The notes beneath the pieces are model-generated. The model worked only from the letters and a program-made list of their open reading frames with translations. It was not told the DNA's origin and made no database searches. A program made the position numbers and the translations under genes. Shown piece by piece: positions 48,393 to 58,573 of a stretch of DNA of 64,000 nucleotides. How positions within the stretch are numbered: the first letter of the stretch is position 1; every line of letters begins with the position of its first letter. Source of the stretch: Paenibacillus gyeongsangnamensis (lineage in GTDB: Bacteria > Bacillota > Bacilli > Paenibacillales > NBRC-103111); NCBI RefSeq assembly GCF_027533625.1, contig NZ_JAQAGZ010000010.1:203760-267759 (forward strand), given 5' to 3'.

Positions 48393-49640
48393 TCAGTATG
48401 CGGTCCACTTCAGCATCCGCGCGGCGGCGTAACGTTCGTTGACATGGTCCCAGTTCACCGTGTTCCACCAAGCGGCAATATAAGGAGCCCGTTCATTCTT
48501 ATGCTTCAGGTAATAGGCATGCTCCCATACATCCAGCACCAGAAGCGGAATGACATCCCATTGGGACAGGTTCTGGTGCTTCTCCGCCTGTAGAATCTCA
48601 ACCCTGTGGCTGCGGGGGCTCCAGACGAGCAGCGCCCAGCCGCCGCCCTCCACCTGCTCGGCAGCAGCGCTGAACTGCTTGCGGAACGCCTCGAAGCTGC
48701 CGAACCAGCGCGTAAGCTCCGCAGCAATCGCGCCGGTAGACTTGCCGCCCCCGCCGGGCTTCATGATGTTCCAGAATACGGTGTGCAGGTAGTGGCCTGC
48801 ACCGTTGAAGGCCGCTTCGCGTTCCCAATGCTTCACCAGCGAGAAGTCGCCGGTCTCCCGGGCGCGCGCCAGCATCGTCTCGGCTTTGTTCAACCCATTG
48901 ACATACGATTGATGATGCTTGTCATGGTGCAGCCGCATCGTCTCTGCATCGATATAGGGCTCAAGCGCGTCGTACGCGTAAGGCAGAGGGGGCAGCTTGT
49001 GCCCGCCGATCGGCACCGGCTTATCCTGCGGCGGCATCGGACGAATGCCCTGAGACCATACTCCCTCCTGCGTGGCCGTCAGTTCTGCGCCGTCCGGCTT
49101 CGTATCCTCGCGGACGAGGTGCAGGTAAGCTTCCTTCCGCTCGGCCGGAGCGGCGGCGGAAGAATGATCCTCCAGCACGTTCCCGCGCTCCCGCCATAAG
49201 CCGGGCCCCGACTCCTGCTCGCTCAGCGCTGCGGCATGCAGTACGCCGAGGAAATACTCGGATTCCCGGATAATATGCTCGATGACCGTTTTCACGATCG
49301 GATTCGATTGCACGGGAGCGCTCTGCGCCTCGATATCAAACAGATGGCGAATCCATTCCCGCGATTGCACCATCGACACGCGCAGCAGCTCATTGATTTG
49401 TCCGTACACGTAAGGGCTTAGCGCGGCCGGGTTTCTCACGAGCGCTTCAATCCATTGCTGGGCCGCAGCCTCCGTTCTTGCGAACACGCCTTCCCATTGG
49501 GACATCAGCGCGGTGTATCCCGGCTCCAGCGTCGGGGCAAGCTCGCGTATGACTACCGTATGCTCCTTCTCCTGCATTTTCCAAAAGCGGATTTCCTCGA
49601 GCAGCCTGAGCGGCATTAACGAGCCGTACACGGTCAGCAT
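48393..49640 (-). CDS. Superoxide dismutase fused to N-terminal DUF2935-like helical domain
   Basis: A 415-residue protein. Residues 1-150 form a helical domain (LLEEIRFWKMQEKEHTVVIREL, IIRESEYFLGVL) that resembles DUF2935, with Glu-x-x-His pairs that could bind a metal. After a low-complexity linker (about 150-210), residues 215-415 form an iron/manganese SOD domain. Its ligands are in LHHDKHHQSYV, LHTVFWNIM and [14 protein letters not shown], all intact. Bacillus SodF (about 280 residues) has a similar, shorter extension. Iron or manganese use cannot be told. Monocistronic. Confidence 0.88.
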   Translation of the reverse strand: MLTVYGSLMPLRLLEEIRFWKMQEKEHTVVIRELAPTLEPGYTALMSQWEGVFARTEAAAQQWIEALVRNPAALSPYVYGQINELLRVSMVQSREWIRHLFDIEAQSAPVQSNPIVKTVIEHIIRESEYFLGVLHAAALSEQESGPGLWRERGNVLEDHSSAAAPAERKEAYLHLVREDTKPDGAELTATQEGVWSQGIRPMPPQDKPVPIGGHKLPPLPYAYDALEPYIDAETMRLHHDKHHQSYVNGLNKAETMLARARETGDFSLVKHWEREAAFNGAGHYLHTVFWNIMKPGGGGKSTGAIAAELTRWFGSFEAFRKQFSAAAEQVEGGGWALLVWSPRSHRVEILQAEKHQNLSQWDVIPLLVLDVWEHAYYLKHKNERAPYIAAWWNTVNWDHVNERYAAARMLKWTAY

Positions 49641-49733
49641 GACAAAAAACCTCCCCGAAGTTCTCGCCCGACTACTGCACCGAGGCAGGACGGTTCTACG
49701 AGAACATTGTATTCGGGAAGGTTCGGGTCTATG

Positions 49734-50759
49734 TTAACGCGATTGACTAAATTTCACCGGTTCGCTCTTCGCTTGGGACAACGCCTTGAGGAATCCGGTC
49801 GTCGTCTGAAGATATGATTTCTTATGCGCCTTATAGATCAGCTCGTGTCCGTCATTAGGGAGCAGCCACAGCTCGGAGCCGGAATTGGCCTTCTGGTTGG
49901 CGAAGATTTCCTCGGCCATTTCGTAGGGCGCCTTCAGGTCCTTCTTGCCGTGGATGAACAGAATCGGGATGTTGTACTGCGTCTCCTTCACTTTGGTGTA
50001 AGGAATCTGGTTCAGGCTTACGCCGTTCAGCAGCGGGAAAAACATATGGACGAGCGGCTGCGAGAATTTCGGCAGATTGGCTTCCTGCTTCATGTTGTGG
50101 TACAGCGTATCGGGCTCGAGTATGAACGTGCTATCGAGAATCATGCCGTCGATATCCCGGGTTTGCAGCGCGGCCTGCAGCGCCGTTCCGGCTCCCATAG
50201 AGAAGCCCCAGACGAATACTTTGTCGGCTCCGCGGTCCTTGGCATAGCGGACGGCGCCGAGCAGCTCCTCCGATTCGCGGATTCCCCCGGTTACGCTGAG
50301 CTGCGGCTGCACATAGCCGTAATCGAACATCAGCACGTTGAAGCCCATTTGATGGGCGGCTTTGGCCAGATCGTACAGCGGCACCCAAATTTCCTCGCGG
50401 TTTCCTCCGTAGCCATGCGAGAATACGACGGTTTGACGGGAGGCTTTCGCTGATCCCGACTCGGCGGGAATGTACCAGCCGGAGAGGTTGGAGCCGGATC
50501 CGAGACCCGGGAACGTAACGTCCTCATACGGGGTGCCGATCGCCTTCGCCGGATTGGAGCGCAGCGGATCGATATGCGGACGGGCCAGCTTCCAGGCGAC
50601 GTAGGCATGAAAGGCCATCGTCAGGCTGAACAGCGACACGAATATGGAGAGCAGGGCAATAAGGAGTGCCCGGTGTCTCCGCAGAAAAGAAACGCGCCGG
50701 ATGGCGGTTCCGACGGCTTGTTGATTCATGGGTACAGAAGGTTGTGCGTTCGTTTCCAT
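49734..50759 (-). CDS. Membrane-anchored alpha/beta hydrolase
   Basis: A 341-residue protein. One N-terminal helix (about 30-52, ALLIALLSIFVSLFSLTMAF) is followed by an alpha/beta-hydrolase domain facing the outside or the inner face. The nucleophile elbow is WGFSMGAGTAL (GxSxG), the Asp is probably in ILFIHGKKDLKAPYEMA and the His in LPNDGHELIYKAH. Family members are peptidases, esterases or lipases; no specific substrate can be assigned. GGAGGGA precedes the ATG. Confidence 0.8.
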   Translation of the reverse strand: METNAQPSVPMNQQAVGTAIRRVSFLRRHRALLIALLSIFVSLFSLTMAFHAYVAWKLARPHIDPLRSNPAKAIGTPYEDVTFPGLGSGSNLSGWYIPAESGSAKASRQTVVFSHGYGGNREEIWVPLYDLAKAAHQMGFNVLMFDYGYVQPQLSVTGGIRESEELLGAVRYAKDRGADKVFVWGFSMGAGTALQAALQTRDIDGMILDSTFILEPDTLYHNMKQEANLPKFSQPLVHMFFPLLNGVSLNQIPYTKVKETQYNIPILFIHGKKDLKAPYEMAEEIFANQKANSGSELWLLPNDGHELIYKAHKKSYLQTTTGFLKALSQAKSEPVKFSQSR

Positions 50760-51138
50760 GTGATCCCTCCCGGTTGAAACTGAGATGACTGTCGTGGCAA
50801 TTGGTGACGATAAGGCGACCGGTGTTGGAGAGTTCCATGGGGGATTGTTGACGTCGGCGTAACCTTGACCCTTGCGTGCTCTTTATTTCCGATCGATCGG
50901 TAACGATGAAATATTCTGATAATTTAATAGTATAAGTTGTAGGCTTTTCCGTCAATAAACCTCGGAAAATGTAAACTTGCTGTAATGTACCTGTAACAGT
51001 AAGAATGGAAGGATTCGTTTCGGGGAGCAGCCGCCGTCTCATTCCTGCCGGGCAACAAATGCTTGTAGGAAATTGTCCGCATATCCGGTATAATAGATTT
51101 CAACCAGTGAAACGCAATCTCGGGGAGTGGGAACAATC
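50760..51138. other. Divergent region between the hydrolase and IclR gene
   Basis: About 380 bp. It contains a perfect 12-bp palindrome CCGATCGATCGG (50889-50900) near an AT-rich promoter-like stretch. The rest holds nothing recognisable. Confidence 0.45.
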
Positions 51139-51882
51139 ATGGAAGACGGTAAATTAACGGTGCGTGCGGTGGAGCGTGCGCTGGATATATTGCTTTGCTT
51201 CGCGGAAGCGGAGGATTTGAACCTGACCGAAATATCGGCACGGGTAGGGCTGCACAAGAGCACGGTGCACCGTCTGCTCGCTTCTTTGGAGGGAAAAGGC
51301 TTTATTATCCGCGACCAAGCCTCGGAGCGGTATCGCCTTGGCTTCCGTATCTGGGAGCTGTCCGCCAACTTGACGCACAGCGATGATCCGGCGCTGATCC
51401 TGCTTCCGGAGATGGAGCGTCTGCGCGATCAGGTAGGCGAAACCGTCAGCTTGTACGTGCGGGACGGCTTGGAGCGCGTCCGCGTCCAGGCCGTACAGAG
51501 CAACCAGGCGATCCGCCGCGTTGCTCCGATCGGGGCGAGGCTGCCGCTGTATGTCGGCGCCTCGAGCAAGATCTTGGTCGCGTTCGCGGATGCGGCGGTG
51601 CAGCAGGAGCTGCTGCACGATCCGCAGTGGCCCGCGACGGGAGAGCCCGCTGCATTCCGACAGCAGCTGGAGGAAGTGAGGGCGCTGGGCTACGCCACCA
51701 GCGTGGAAGAGCGCGAGCCCGGCGCGGCCGCCGTAGCGGTGCCGATCATGGGCCGCGGCGAACGGCTTGTCGCCGCCTTGGCCGTATCCGGCCCGTCGAA
51801 CCGGCTGACGCCGCAGCAGATGAAAGAGATCGCGCCCATATTAATGGAAGCGTCCAGACGTATGGGCAAGATGGTGAAGTAA
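51139..51882 (+). CDS. IclR family transcriptional regulator
   Basis: A 247-residue regulator. The winged helix-turn-helix (LTEISARVGLHKSTVHRLLA) is followed by the IclR effector domain (ETVSLYVRDGLERVRVQA, GARLPLYVGASSKILVAF, VEEREPGAAAVAVPIMG). Members usually repress catabolic genes and respond to a small metabolite. The target is unknown; the neighbours give no strong clue. Start ATG 51139. Confidence 0.9.
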   Translation: MEDGKLTVRAVERALDILLCFAEAEDLNLTEISARVGLHKSTVHRLLASLEGKGFIIRDQASERYRLGFRIWELSANLTHSDDPALILLPEMERLRDQVGETVSLYVRDGLERVRVQAVQSNQAIRRVAPIGARLPLYVGASSKILVAFADAAVQQELLHDPQWPATGEPAAFRQQLEEVRALGYATSVEEREPGAAAVAVPIMGRGERLVAALAVSGPSNRLTPQQMKEIAPILMEASRRMGKMVK

Positions 51883-51884
51883 TC

Positions 51885-52370
51885 CTAAGCTCCCTCCACC
51901 AGCTGTCGGGCGGCTTGCGGGTGCTTCCAATAGATCCCCAACAGACGCCCGGCTACGATCCCTGCAATCGAGAATAGAAACGGGGCGAAGGCGTGGTCTC
52001 CGGTAAATAACGCATGTGTCGGAATAACGAAACTAAGACCGTACTTCAAACCGTATCGAATGGGGATGGAGCAGAGCCAGAGGACAAGGCCTGCCGGCGA
52101 GCCTTTCATCATCCATACCCCGTTCAACTTAAACACTTGGGTAAAGTAGCCTTGAGCCGCCCCGACCGGAATGCCGAGAAGGGTTCCAAGAGACAGCAGC
52201 ACCCATCCCGCCGTATCCATATCCGGGATTTGCAGGCTAGTATAAATTCCATATCCGAGTAAAATAAGCGGCATAACAAACATTCTTTTTTTAATGGGCT
52301 TTGTGCCGAGCTGTCTTTTGACGATCATGAAAATAATCGCAAGGCCGATAAGCACATGAGTCAAAGTCAT
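51885..52370 (-). CDS. CcdC-like DUF1453 membrane protein
   Basis: A 161-residue membrane protein with about four helices. GTLLGIPVGAAQGYFTQV and FKLNGVWMMKGSPAGLVLWL are the DUF1453 family stretches; the family includes CcdC of Bacillus, which lies in the cytochrome c biogenesis operon. Here it follows the two-component system on the same strand, with about 170 nt between. A role beside the sensor or in the membrane is possible but unknown. Confidence 0.78.
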   Translation of the reverse strand: MTLTHVLIGLAIIFMIVKRQLGTKPIKKRMFVMPLILLGYGIYTSLQIPDMDTAGWVLLSLGTLLGIPVGAAQGYFTQVFKLNGVWMMKGSPAGLVLWLCSIPIRYGLKYGLSFVIPTHALFTGDHAFAPFLFSIAGIVAGRLLGIYWKHPQAARQLVEGA

Positions 52371-52543
52371 CGTAGGTTCTCCTTTGTTTTCGGACGGGCG
52401 GGAACCGCCGGCGTCTTTTGGATGAACCCATCATAACCCGATCGCGGCCTTGCGCGAGTCTATCCTATTATCGAACTTTTGCTTCGGGCCCCCTCTATCT
52501 CTGGATAGAGGGGTATTTCCGGTTGACCGCCACTAGCCGGACG

Positions 52544-53236
52544 TCATTCCACCATGCCCTCGCGCAGCGCAAAGACAACCGCTTGGGTCCGGTCCTCCAC
52601 CGCCAGCTTCTGCAGAATCCGGTGGACATGCGTTTTCACGGTGCCTTCGGAGATCGTAAGCTTCGCCGCGATCTGGTCGTTGCGCAGGCCGTAAGCCATG
52701 TGCTGCAGCACGTCGAGCTCGCGTTCCGTAAGCGGCTCCAGCAGTGCGCCTCCGAACGGCCCGGGCCGCTTGCTGTCCTGCGGCAAAGCTTCGCCGCTCT
52801 GCTGCAAGGCCTCCGACAGCGCCTCCGCAGCTCTCGCCGTCCGGTACACCGCTTCACCGCGGGAGGCGGCGCGGATCGCTTCGAGCATATCGTCCGTATC
52901 CGCGTCCTTAAGCAAATAACCGACCGCTCCCGCCCGGATCCCTTCGATCACGTAGTCGTGCACATCGAACGTCGTCAAAATAACGATCTTCGTCTGGGGC
53001 TGAGCTTTCATAATTTCACGCGTCGCTTCTATCCCCGTTTTTTTCGGCATTTGCACGTCCATCAGCACGATATCCGGCTCCAGGGCGGAGCACAGCTCAA
53101 CTGCCGCCTGGCCATCCGCCGCCTCTCCGACGACCTCCATATCCGTCTGTATTCGAATGACGTACCCGAGTCCTTGACGAATCATAGTCTGGTCGTCGGC
53201 TAGCAGCACGCGCAAGATTTCCCGTTCGCCGCTCAT
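52544..53236 (-). CDS. NarL/LuxR-type response regulator
   Basis: A 230-residue response regulator. The receiver has the phosphorylated Asp in PDIVLMDVQMPKKTG, with the switch Thr and Lys in VVILTTFDVHDYV and GYLLKD. The C-terminal LuxR helix-turn-helix is LTERELDVLQHMAYGLRN with IAAKLTISEGTVKTHVHRIL. It overlaps the kinase gene by 4 nt (ATGA), so the two are co-translated. It probably controls the membrane gene downstream or its own operon; inferred from the place. Confidence 0.92.
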   Translation of the reverse strand: MSGEREILRVLLADDQTMIRQGLGYVIRIQTDMEVVGEAADGQAAVELCSALEPDIVLMDVQMPKKTGIEATREIMKAQPQTKIVILTTFDVHDYVIEGIRAGAVGYLLKDADTDDMLEAIRAASRGEAVYRTARAAEALSEALQQSGEALPQDSKRPGPFGGALLEPLTERELDVLQHMAYGLRNDQIAAKLTISEGTVKTHVHRILQKLAVEDRTQAVVFALREGMVE

Positions 53237-54387
53237 TTCGTTTCCTCTCCCTTCAAGCTCATAGGAATGCGCACCCGAACGATCATGCCGCCCGGGTTCC
53301 CCACGGCAAAGCTGCAGCTGCCCCCGGCGGCCGCGGCGCGCTGCTTCATGCCCTGCAGCCCGAAGCCGTCCAGCCCGGCTCCGATATGCGTCAGCTTGCC
53401 GTTGTCGGCAATTTCCATATGGACCTCCTCTTCCTGCTGTTCGACCGTCACTTGTACGGACGAAGCCTCCGCATGCCTTGTAATGTTTGTCAACGCTTCC
53501 TGCAGAATGCGGTAGAGGACGACGGTTACGTCCGTCGGCAGCTCCAGCGTCTCGTCGGCTTGGAACGTACAGTTCATATTTGTATGACTTCGCGTTTGGG
53601 ACACAAGGGCCCGGAGGGAAACGAGGCCGAGGCTTTGCTGATCGTCCGCCATTGCATGGATGGCGGAGCGAATCTCGCTTAACCCCTGCCTGGCCACGGT
53701 TAGCATGCTTTTCACGGCTTCCTGCGCTTCCGGTCGGCCATCCTTCACCATATACTGGAGCGCTTGAAGCTGTACGATCAGCGAGGTCAGGCTGTGGCCG
53801 AGGGAATCATGAATATCCCGCGATATGCGGCTGCGCTCTTCCAGCACCGCGTACTGCATGGAAGCGACCGTGGCGGCTTGCAGCTCCGCATGCGCGTGCT
53901 GCAGGGCATGCAGATGCTCTTGGGTCGAACGGTAGAGCTCCGAACGGTAAAGGGAGGTGCGAACGCCGAAATAGACGCCGGCAATGCTCATTAGAAACCA
54001 CACCTGGCTCAGAAGCGAATCGCCAAAATATAAGGAAAGCAGCGCGATTTCAAGGGCAATGGCCGCGCTTAGCCAAGTGCCGAAGGAGGAGCGCTCCCGT
54101 ACTGCGGTATAGGCGATCAGCAAGAGCTGCATGGAGACATTCCAGAAGCCGGAGCCGAGCGCAAGCACGTTGAACAGGTGGAGAGAGCCTAACCATACGG
54201 CTGCAGCCGCAAGCTTGGCGGGACTCCATCGATCCCGGGGGTACCAGAACAGCGCAAGGTAGCTTAACAGCACAAGCCATCCGACGCCTATATTGATCGC
54301 CGGACCCGCCGTCAACGTCTTGTGCATTGCGATTAGTAAAGCAAGCGAGAGCAGCAGCCGGCCCCACAAGCTCCGCAGAATAATCAT
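53233..54387 (-). CDS. Sensor histidine kinase, HisKA_3 type
   Basis: A 384-residue kinase. About five or six membrane helices in the first 150 residues form the sensory part. The HisKA_3 box with the phosphoryl-accepting His is SRISRDIHDSLGHSLTSL. The ATP-binding domain has ITRHAEASSVQVTVEQQEE and GLDGFGLQGMKQRAAAAGG. It is the DesK-like class of kinases. The stimulus is unknown. Overlaps the response regulator. Confidence 0.9.
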   Translation of the reverse strand: MIILRSLWGRLLLSLALLIAMHKTLTAGPAINIGVGWLVLLSYLALFWYPRDRWSPAKLAAAAVWLGSLHLFNVLALGSGFWNVSMQLLLIAYTAVRERSSFGTWLSAAIALEIALLSLYFGDSLLSQVWFLMSIAGVYFGVRTSLYRSELYRSTQEHLHALQHAHAELQAATVASMQYAVLEERSRISRDIHDSLGHSLTSLIVQLQALQYMVKDGRPEAQEAVKSMLTVARQGLSEIRSAIHAMADDQQSLGLVSLRALVSQTRSHTNMNCTFQADETLELPTDVTVVLYRILQEALTNITRHAEASSVQVTVEQQEEEVHMEIADNGKLTHIGAGLDGFGLQGMKQRAAAAGGSCSFAVGNPGGMIVRVRIPMSLKGEETK

Positions 54388-54483
54388 AACATCACGTTCC
54401 TTTAGTCTACAGTCAGTTATTCCGATTATACCACGCTTGTCGTCCGCCTCCGGATAGAGAAGCCCCGCCCGGCCCGTATAACG

Positions 54484-54521
54484 AAAAAAATCCCTGCCCT
54501 CGAATAGAGGAGCAGGGATTT
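54484..54521 (-). terminator. Terminator of the aconitase gene
   Basis: On the minus strand AAATCCCTGC, loop, GCAGGGATTT, then TTTTCG. It lies 10 nt after the stop of acnA. Confidence 0.85.
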
Positions 54522-54531
54522 GAAACTGGCT

Positions 54532-57237
54532 TTACGCCATGATTTGACGAAGCACGGTTTGCAGAATGCCGCCGTTGCGGTAGTAATCCACGTCAACGTA
54601 GCTGTCCAGACGAAGCACCGCTTCGAAGCTGAACGTCGAGCCGTCGGTCCGCGTAACGTTCACCGTGACCTTTTGGCCCGGCTGCACATCATTGCTCAGG
54701 CCGACGATGTCGAACGTTTCCGTGCCGGTGATTCCCAGCGAAGACCAGCTGTGGCCTTCGGCGAATTGCAGCGGCAGCACGCCCATGCCGACCAGGTTGG
54801 AACGGTGGATCCGCTCGAAGCTTTCCGCGATAACGGCTTTCACGCCGAGCAGGAACGTGCCTTTGGCCGCCCAGTCGCGGGAAGAGCCTGTGCCGTACTC
54901 TTTGCCTGCGATAACGACGAGGTTCGTGCCTTGCTCTTGATACTTCATGGAAGCATCGTAGATGGACATCACTTCGCCGGTCGGCAGGTAAGTCGTTACG
55001 CCGCCTTCGGTGCCCGGAGCCACTTGGTTGCGGATGCGGATGTTCGCGAACGTACCGCGCATCATCACTTCGTGGTTACCGCGGCGGGAGCCGTAGGAGT
55101 TGAAGTCTTCTTTCTTCACGCCGTGCTCAATCAGGTATTTGCCTGCCGGGCTGTCGACTTTGATGTTGCCCGCCGGGGAGATGTGGTCCGTCGTTACGGA
55201 ATCGCCCATCAGAGCCAGCGTCTTCGCGCCGCGGATATCGGCGATGTCGTTCAGCTCGGAACCGAGGTTCGCGAAGAACGGCGGGTTGGCGATGTAAGTG
55301 GACTCCGGCCACTCGTACAGATCGCCTTGCGGAACTTTAATCTCGTTAAAGCGTTTGTTGGAACGGAACACGTCCGCATATTTTTCACGGTACAGGGCAG
55401 CGCCGCGTCCCGCTTGGATGGCATCGGAAATTTCTTTATTGGACGGCCAAATGTCTTTCAGGTAGACCGGTTTGTTGTTGTGATCGTGGCCGATCGGATC
55501 GTTCGCCAGGTCGATGTTGACCGTGCCTGCCAGAGCATAAGCCACAACCAGCGGAGGCGAGGCCAGATAGTTGGCTTTAACCTGCGCATGCACGCGGCCT
55601 TCAAAGTTCCGGTTGCCGGACAATACGGCAGCTACCGTCATATCGTTGTCGGCGATCGCTTGGCTGACTTCCTCAGGGAGCGGGCCGGAGTTACCGATAC
55701 AGGTTGCGCAGCCATAGCCCGCTACGTGGAAGCCGAGCGCTTCCAGCGGCTCGATCAGGCCGGCGTTGCCGAGGTACTCGGTAACGGCCAGGGAGCCCGG
55801 AGTCAAGCTGCTCTTTACATAGCCCGGTTTGCGGAGACCGAGGGCAACGGCTTTCTTCGCGAGGAGACCTGCCGCCAGCATAACGCTTGGGTTGGACGTG
55901 TTCGTGCAGGACGTGATCGCCGCGATGACGACGGCGCCGGTGCCCATTTTGCTCGTTTCGCCGTTCGGATGCTTTACGTCCGCCACTTCGGCGATTTTCT
56001 CGTCGGAGAGGCCGTAGCCGCCTTTTTCGATCGGCGTGCGGATGATGCTGTTGAACGATTCCTTCATGCCCGTCAGCTCGACGCGGTCTTGCGGGCGTTT
56101 CGGGCCGGCCAGGGAAGGAACGACGGAGCCGAGGTCAAGCTCGATGACGTCGCTGAACACCGGATCCGGCGTAGCGTCCGTACGGAACAGGCCTTGCTCT
56201 TTGTAGTAAGCTTCCACGAGGGCGATTTGCTCTTCTTCGCGGCCGGTGCCTCTCAGGTAGTTGAGGGACTCGGCGTCCACAGGGAAGAAGCCGATCGTAG
56301 CGCCGTATTCCGGTGCCATGTTCGCTACCGTTGCGCGGTCTGCCAGGGAGATATTGCTGAGACCCGGGCCGTAGAACTCGACGAACTTGCCGACAACGCC
56401 TTTTTTACGAAGCATTTGCGTTACCGTCAGGGCGAGGTCGGTCGCTGTTGCGCCTTCAGCCAGCGTACCGGTCAATTTGAAGCCGATAACCTCCGGCGTG
56501 ACAAAATAAAGCGGTTGTCCGAGCATGCCGGCTTCCGCCTCAATGCCGCCGACGCCCCAGCCGACGACACCGAGACCGTTGATCATCGTCGTATGGGAGT
56601 CCGTGCCGACGAGGGAGTCAGGGTATACGTACGTTTCGCCGTCCACCGTCTTGGTAGCCGCTACGGAAGCCAGGTACTCCAGGTTCACCTGGTGCACGAT
56701 ACCGGTATCCGGCGGAACCGCGCGGAAATTGTCGAATGCGGTTTGCGCCCAGCGCAGGAAGCGGTAGCGCTCTTCGTTGCGTTCGAATTCGAGCTTCTCG
56801 TTAATGCCGATCGCGTCCTTGGAGCCGAAGGCGTCGACCATAACGGAGTGGTCGATAACGAGGTCGACCGGAACGAGCGGGTTGATGCGCTTCGGATCTC
56901 CGCCGGCGCGCTTCATGGTGTCTCTCATGGCTGCGAGGTCTACGACGACAGGTACGCCCGTGAAGTCCTGCAGCACGATACGTGCAGGAATGAAAGGAAT
57001 TTCTTTGTTCGCGTCGCGCTCGGAAGCCCAGCCAGCGATTTGTTTAACATGCTCGCTTGTAATCGCCTTGCCGTCGAATTGACGGATGGCCGCCTCGAGC
57101 AGCACTTTGATGGAGAAAGGCAGGTTGGCGACTTTGCCGTTGCCTTGCGCTTCGAATGCAGGCAAGCTGTAGAAGTTGTACGTTTTACCGCCGACGTTCA
57201 GCTGCTTGCGGACCGAGTATTGGTCTTTGTTAGACAT
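54532..57237 (-). CDS. acnA: Aconitate hydratase (citB type)
   Basis: Citrate to isocitrate in the TCA cycle; a moonlighting RNA-binding regulator in Bacillus and other bacteria. The 901 residues run through the IRP/AcnA layout. The Fe-S ligands are in [11 protein letters not shown] and [11 protein letters not shown]. Other marks are [18 protein letters not shown] and [12 protein letters not shown]. The start is ATG 57237 with AAGGAGGA. A long antisense frame lies open on the plus strand, which is due to codon composition. Monocistronic. Confidence 0.97.
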   Translation of the reverse strand: MSNKDQYSVRKQLNVGGKTYNFYSLPAFEAQGNGKVANLPFSIKVLLEAAIRQFDGKAITSEHVKQIAGWASERDANKEIPFIPARIVLQDFTGVPVVVDLAAMRDTMKRAGGDPKRINPLVPVDLVIDHSVMVDAFGSKDAIGINEKLEFERNEERYRFLRWAQTAFDNFRAVPPDTGIVHQVNLEYLASVAATKTVDGETYVYPDSLVGTDSHTTMINGLGVVGWGVGGIEAEAGMLGQPLYFVTPEVIGFKLTGTLAEGATATDLALTVTQMLRKKGVVGKFVEFYGPGLSNISLADRATVANMAPEYGATIGFFPVDAESLNYLRGTGREEEQIALVEAYYKEQGLFRTDATPDPVFSDVIELDLGSVVPSLAGPKRPQDRVELTGMKESFNSIIRTPIEKGGYGLSDEKIAEVADVKHPNGETSKMGTGAVVIAAITSCTNTSNPSVMLAAGLLAKKAVALGLRKPGYVKSSLTPGSLAVTEYLGNAGLIEPLEALGFHVAGYGCATCIGNSGPLPEEVSQAIADNDMTVAAVLSGNRNFEGRVHAQVKANYLASPPLVVAYALAGTVNIDLANDPIGHDHNNKPVYLKDIWPSNKEISDAIQAGRGAALYREKYADVFRSNKRFNEIKVPQGDLYEWPESTYIANPPFFANLGSELNDIADIRGAKTLALMGDSVTTDHISPAGNIKVDSPAGKYLIEHGVKKEDFNSYGSRRGNHEVMMRGTFANIRIRNQVAPGTEGGVTTYLPTGEVMSIYDASMKYQEQGTNLVVIAGKEYGTGSSRDWAAKGTFLLGVKAVIAESFERIHRSNLVGMGVLPLQFAEGHSWSSLGITGTETFDIVGLSNDVQPGQKVTVNVTRTDGSTFSFEAVLRLDSYVDVDYYRNGGILQTVLRQIMA

Positions 57238-57278
57238 GGTGGCATTTCCTCCTTAAAGAAATTCAGCTGTCTCATCTT

Positions 57279-57304
57279 GTTTCGCTTAGTGAAACTTGAT
57301 TTCA
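57279..57304. promoter_or_regulatory. Overlapping inverted repeats upstream of acnA
   Basis: GTTTC-GCTTAGT-GAAAC (57279-57295) and TGAAA-CTTGA-TTTCA (57290-57304) overlap. They are within the leader or promoter of acnA. They do not match the CcpA or CcpC consensus in a clear way. Confidence 0.4.
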
Positions 57305-57474
57305 TAATTAACTCTTACTACAGTATACAACCACTTCACCCTGCTCGTAAAGGTTGAAATCAATCATTTTTAAAGCTTTCCCTTCATATAATTCGGAATG
57401 AATGCTTGATCGCCGGATGAGGGCGCATTCGACTTGCCGCCATTCTGAATTCTGATCTGAAGAAGGGAGCCCGG

Positions 57475-58500
57475 GTGCCCATGTCTTGGAAAACGACGCT
57501 TTATGATTACGTTCACTTCCGCAATCAAACGGACATCGACTATTCGACCGAGCCGATGCTGCCGTTCGTGGAGGACCGCGCCTATCTGGAGTCCCAGGCG
57601 AAGCTCCTCTCGCGGCGGGAGGACACGGACAAAGGAAGGCGTTTCGTTCCCCTTAAGAATGAAACCCGTCTTTCCATCTCGGGCACCTCGGAGCAGAACG
57701 GGCGCGTAATAGCGGACATCATTCTGAAACGCTCCTCCGTCGGCACGATCGGACAAGATCAGGTGGAGGAGAAGCGGGTGGAGAAGGAGCGCGTCACGCT
57801 GGTCCCGGGGGACGGCGACTGGGTTATCGCGCGGATCGAGCCTGCCGATACCGAGGAGGCGCTCCGGATCAGAGCCTCCGTACCGGGGGCGCTCATGCAG
57901 GCGGACGATACGTTTGCCGAAGTAGGGCTGATGAGCGCGCCATCGGTTCCCTTTCTCAGTCCGAGAGTCATTCCTTCCATGCAAGCCGCCTCCAGAATCC
58001 CTTACAATCGAGAGCGCGCCGCTGAATACGCGGACCGCTGGTGGGAGCAGAGCAATCCCGCTTATATCCACTTCGAGGTCAACTGCAGCAATTATGTGTC
58101 TCAGTGCCTCTTTGCAGGCGGGGCCCCCATGAACTATACTGGTAAAAGGAATTCGGGCTGGTGGTATCGCGGGCGCGTAGGCGGCCAGGAGCATTGGAGC
58201 TTCAGCTGGGCCGTGGCGGACAGCCTTCAGTTTTATTTGCTCACGAGCCGCAGCGGGCTGCGGGCCGTAGAGGTCGGCAGCGCCGGGCAGCTGGAGCTTG
58301 GCGACGTCATCAGCTATGACTGGGAGGGCGACGGCCGCTTCCAGCACAGCACCGTTGTCACGGCCATAGATCCGAACGGCATGCCGCTCGTCAACGCGCA
58401 TACGGTCAGCAGCAAGCACCGGTATTGGAGCTACACAGATTCCCCCGCATGGACGGAACGAACGCGATACCGCTTCTTACATATCCTTGATACCTTGTAA
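57475..58500 (+). CDS. Amidase-domain protein (Amidase_6 family)
   Basis: A 341-residue protein. The C-terminal half (from about 180) holds the putative amidase domain of PF12671. It shows RAAEYADRWWEQSNPAYIHF, FEVNCSNYVSQCLFAGG (the Cys nucleophile in NCSNYVSQCL), NSGWWYR, and the late GDVISYDWEGDGRFQHSTVVTAI with the catalytic His and Asp. The N-terminal half is a mixed strand region. No signal peptide, so it may act inside or through another route. GAAGGGAG before the GTG/ATG pair. Confidence 0.85.
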   Translation: MPMSWKTTLYDYVHFRNQTDIDYSTEPMLPFVEDRAYLESQAKLLSRREDTDKGRRFVPLKNETRLSISGTSEQNGRVIADIILKRSSVGTIGQDQVEEKRVEKERVTLVPGDGDWVIARIEPADTEEALRIRASVPGALMQADDTFAEVGLMSAPSVPFLSPRVIPSMQAASRIPYNRERAAEYADRWWEQSNPAYIHFEVNCSNYVSQCLFAGGAPMNYTGKRNSGWWYRGRVGGQEHWSFSWAVADSLQFYLLTSRSGLRAVEVGSAGQLELGDVISYDWEGDGRFQHSTVVTAIDPNGMPLVNAHTVSSKHRYWSYTDSPAWTERTRYRFLHILDTL

Positions 58501-58573
58501 GCTCATTCTAGGGTTCGCTTTTTCAGCCGCAGCCATGCACTGAAATTCCACCACATCTCATCCGGAGGTTGCT

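Noticed and set aside
54520..57357. A 945-codon open frame on the plus strand antisense to acnA
   Set aside because: It mirrors the aconitase codons, has no ribosome site or family motif, and is a product of GC-rich third-position bias.
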